NCBI GenBank assembly: GCA_950060715.1
Contig: CATLVA010000089.1
Location: forward strand, 1 to 6,456
Source of the DNA: an uncultured Oligoflexia bacterium
Lineage (GTDB): Bacteria > Bdellovibrionota > Bacteriovoracia > Bacteriovoracales > Bacteriovoracaceae
Reading direction: 5' to 3'
Length of the DNA stretch: 6,456 nucleotides
Shown piece after piece: positions 5,661 through 6,456 of the stretch (the stretch's first letter is position 1; each line of letters opens with the position of its first letter). A program made the translations under genes and the position numbers. Under the pieces are notes generated by a model, which was not told where the DNA came from, made no database searches, and was given only the letters and a program-made list of their open reading frames with translations.

Positions 5661-5909
5661 ATGGCCATTATTTCTGATGAGCTTTTCTTAGAGCGTTTAG
5701 GGGCTTATATTACCCACAAAAGAAAACGAAAAGGATTAGGGCAAAAAGAAGTTGGCCTAGAAGTCGATCAATGCCAAAGAGATATTTCTGAGTATGAAAA
5801 TGGTGATCGTATGATGAAAGCGATTCTTCTTTTTAAGTTAGCAGAAGTCCTAGATATGCCCTTAGACGATATTATGAAAAAGTGTATGACTGTAGGACAA
5901 AATAGTTAA
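5661..5909 (+). CDS. Xre/Cro-CI family HTH transcriptional regulator
   Basis: This 82-aa protein is essentially one Cro/C1-type DNA-binding domain. LGAYITHKRKRKGLGQKEVGL (13-33) covers helices 1 and 2, and CQRDISEYENGDR (38-50) contains the recognition helix with the typical SxYENG ending. KAILLFKLAEVLDMPLDDIMK (53-73) is the closing helical part. It would act as a dimer on a short palindrome, most simply as a feedback regulator of its own operon promoter, or of the element's switch (inference). It begins 17 bases after the methyltransferase stop. No Shine-Dalgarno sequence is visible before the ATG, so it may be made at low level. It is the last gene before the operon terminator. Confidence 0.9.
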   Translation: MAIISDELFLERLGAYITHKRKRKGLGQKEVGLEVDQCQRDISEYENGDRMMKAILLFKLAEVLDMPLDDIMKKCMTVGQNS

Positions 5910-5959
5910 AGTTATAAAACAATGTAACTTTCTTTAAAAACAAAACCTTATGAAAGCAA

Positions 5960-5984
5960 GCCAACGAGGGTTGGCACATTTTTT
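5960..5984 (+). terminator. Rho-independent terminator of the cargo operon
   Basis: GCCAAC (5960-5965), a 4-base loop and GTTGGC (5970-5975) form a clean 6-bp stem, followed after three bases by six T (5979-5984). It lies about 50 bases after the Xre stop codon and should end the six-gene transcript. It also marks the last feature clearly belonging to the element. Confidence 0.85.
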
Positions 5985-6030
5985 AAGTTTGTAAATAAAT
6001 TCCTCCTAGATCAAAAATATTCCAATACTG

Positions 6031-6050
6031 AATAAATAAGCAATAAATAA
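6031..6050. repeat. Short AT-rich direct repeat, period 11 bp
   Basis: AATAAATAA occurs at 6031-6039 and 6042-6050, one helical turn apart. Spacing of about one turn puts both copies on the same DNA face, as seen in some integrase-arm, excisionase or bending-protein sites. It lies in the non-coding stretch 5985-6187, which is very AT-rich, so chance is likely. No other gene was seen in this stretch. Confidence 0.3.
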
Positions 6051-6117
6051 TTAAAAAAACAACCTCTCCCTTTAGGCGAGAATTATGGATATATCTTTAT
6101 TTTTAGCTGAAACCTAA

Positions 6118-6135
6118 AATTGAAATTAATCAATT
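6118..6135. promoter_or_regulatory. Inverted repeat upstream of the lipoprotein gene
   Basis: AATTGA (6118-6123) and TCAATT (6130-6135) form a 6-bp dyad around AATTAA, about 50 bases upstream of the lipoprotein start. TTGAAA (6120-6125) inside it could be a -35 hexamer, but no good -10 follows at the right distance. An operator for the lipoprotein promoter is possible; the AT content makes the evidence weak. Confidence 0.25.
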
Positions 6136-6187
6136 ATCTATTTTTCAATCGACCGGCCCTCAGTCCCTTGAAAGGCGAAGTTTTAAA

Positions 6188-6456
6188 ATGAAAAGACATT
6201 CACTGTTCCTGCTCAAGATGAGTCTAATCTTCTCTCTTCTATTATCCTGTAATCCAACCGAACAAGAGCAAAGTGAGATCGACGCTGCTCTGATCTCCCA
6301 AGGTTGTGAGCTGCCACCTAGTTTTGAAGGGTATTCCTGTAAAGGACGATTCATTGTTAGGAATGAAGCCGACTTAGAAGCATATTATCAATCAGACTTT
6401 GGAATGAAGAATGGATATGCAAGGCATTTGAAAATTGACTCCAATTTCGTAGCTCC
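6188..6456 (+). CDS. Putative lipoprotein, 3' part beyond the window
   Basis: An open frame runs from ATG 6188 to the window end with no stop (89 full codons). It begins MKRHSLFLLKMSLIFSLLLSC: a basic n-region, a hydrophobic stretch and a lipobox ending at Cys21, so the product should be exported by Sec, lipidated on Cys21 and anchored to a membrane. The following segment has two more cysteines (Cys40 in SQGCELP, Cys51 in GYSCKGR) that could form a disulfide in the periplasm or outside. AAAGG (6171-6175) lies 12 bases before the ATG, a little far. Codons ending in C or G (CTG, CTC, ATC, GAC) seem commoner than in the element genes, which suggests host chromosome. The family is not recognised. 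Confidence 0.75.
   Translation, partial: MKRHSLFLLKMSLIFSLLLSCNPTEQEQSEIDAALISQGCELPPSFEGYSCKGRFIVRNEADLEAYYQSDFGMKNGYARHLKIDSNFVA

Larger units (their letters stand above)
272..5984. mobile_element. Putative small integrative element (minimal extent)
   Basis: The span from the integrase terminator to the cargo operon terminator contains an integrase, an excisionase-like protein, a divergently oriented regulator and a compact cargo operon, the usual makeup of a small genomic island or satellite-like element. No phage structural, replication or conjugation genes are present, so transfer would need help from another element. The outer limits given are those of recognisable element genes and their terminators. 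True ends probably lie in 161-271 on the left and 5985-6187 on the right, but no attachment repeat longer than about 9 low-complexity bases was found. The lipoprotein gene to the right looks like host DNA. Confidence 0.55.

Noticed and set aside
234..5960. AAAGCAAG at 234-241 and 5953-5960 as attachment direct repeats
   Set aside because: Eight bases is within chance for two stretches of this size, and the right copy overlaps the operon terminator stem. TAAAAAAAC shared by 271-279 and 6052-6060 is low complexity.
6160..6354. Minus-strand open frame of 64 codons
   Set aside because: It is antisense to the lipoprotein gene, which has a convincing signal peptide and lipobox.

Overview
The window looks like a small integrative element, roughly 6 kb, lodged in the chromosome of an AT-rich Gram-negative bacterium. 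The evidence for a diderm host is a lipoprotein signal peptide with a lipobox at the right edge, plus GGAG-type ribosome binding sites and sigma70-like promoter elements. Low GC, a phosphorelay-rich cargo and the style of the lipoprotein and methyltransferase would fit Bdellovibrionota (Bacteriovorax-like), but this is a guess from general impression and cannot be settled here.

Layout. Positions 1-323 carry no gene. They hold two tandem 62-bp repeat units, a bidirectional terminator (126-159), a perfect 17-bp dyad (218-234) and the terminator of the integrase transcript (272-296, minus strand). Positions 324-2038 (minus) are a translationally coupled xis-int pair: a winged-HTH excisionase-like protein and a tyrosine recombinase with all its catalytic residues. 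Positions 2281-2709 (minus) encode a probable DNA-binding regulator with an AT-hook-like tail and a TTG start. A divergent promoter region follows.

Positions 2858-5909 (plus) are a compact six-gene operon from a good sigma70-like promoter (TGGACT, 17 bp, TATAAT) to a rho-independent terminator (5960-5984). Its genes are: (1) an unrecognised 164-aa protein; (2) a 152-aa helical protein with a histidine phosphotransfer H-box but no ATPase domain; (3) a 166-aa receiver-fold protein whose phosphoacceptor Asp is Asn; (4) a 143-aa intact single-domain response regulator; (5) a class I SAM-dependent methyltransferase; (6) an 82-aa Xre/Cro-type regulator. Genes 2/3 and 4/5 overlap by ATGA, so phosphotransfer protein with pseudo-receiver and receiver with methyltransferase are probably made together.

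The right edge (6188 onward) is the start of a lipoprotein gene cut by the window end, probably host chromosome. I found no convincing direct-repeat attachment sites, so the exact element ends are unknown.

The most interesting content is the cargo. A mobile element appears to carry a miniature phosphorelay without a recognisable kinase catalytic domain, tied to a methyltransferase. It may tap into host kinases, or respond to a signal through the unknown first gene. This role is inference; the domain content is read from the sequence.
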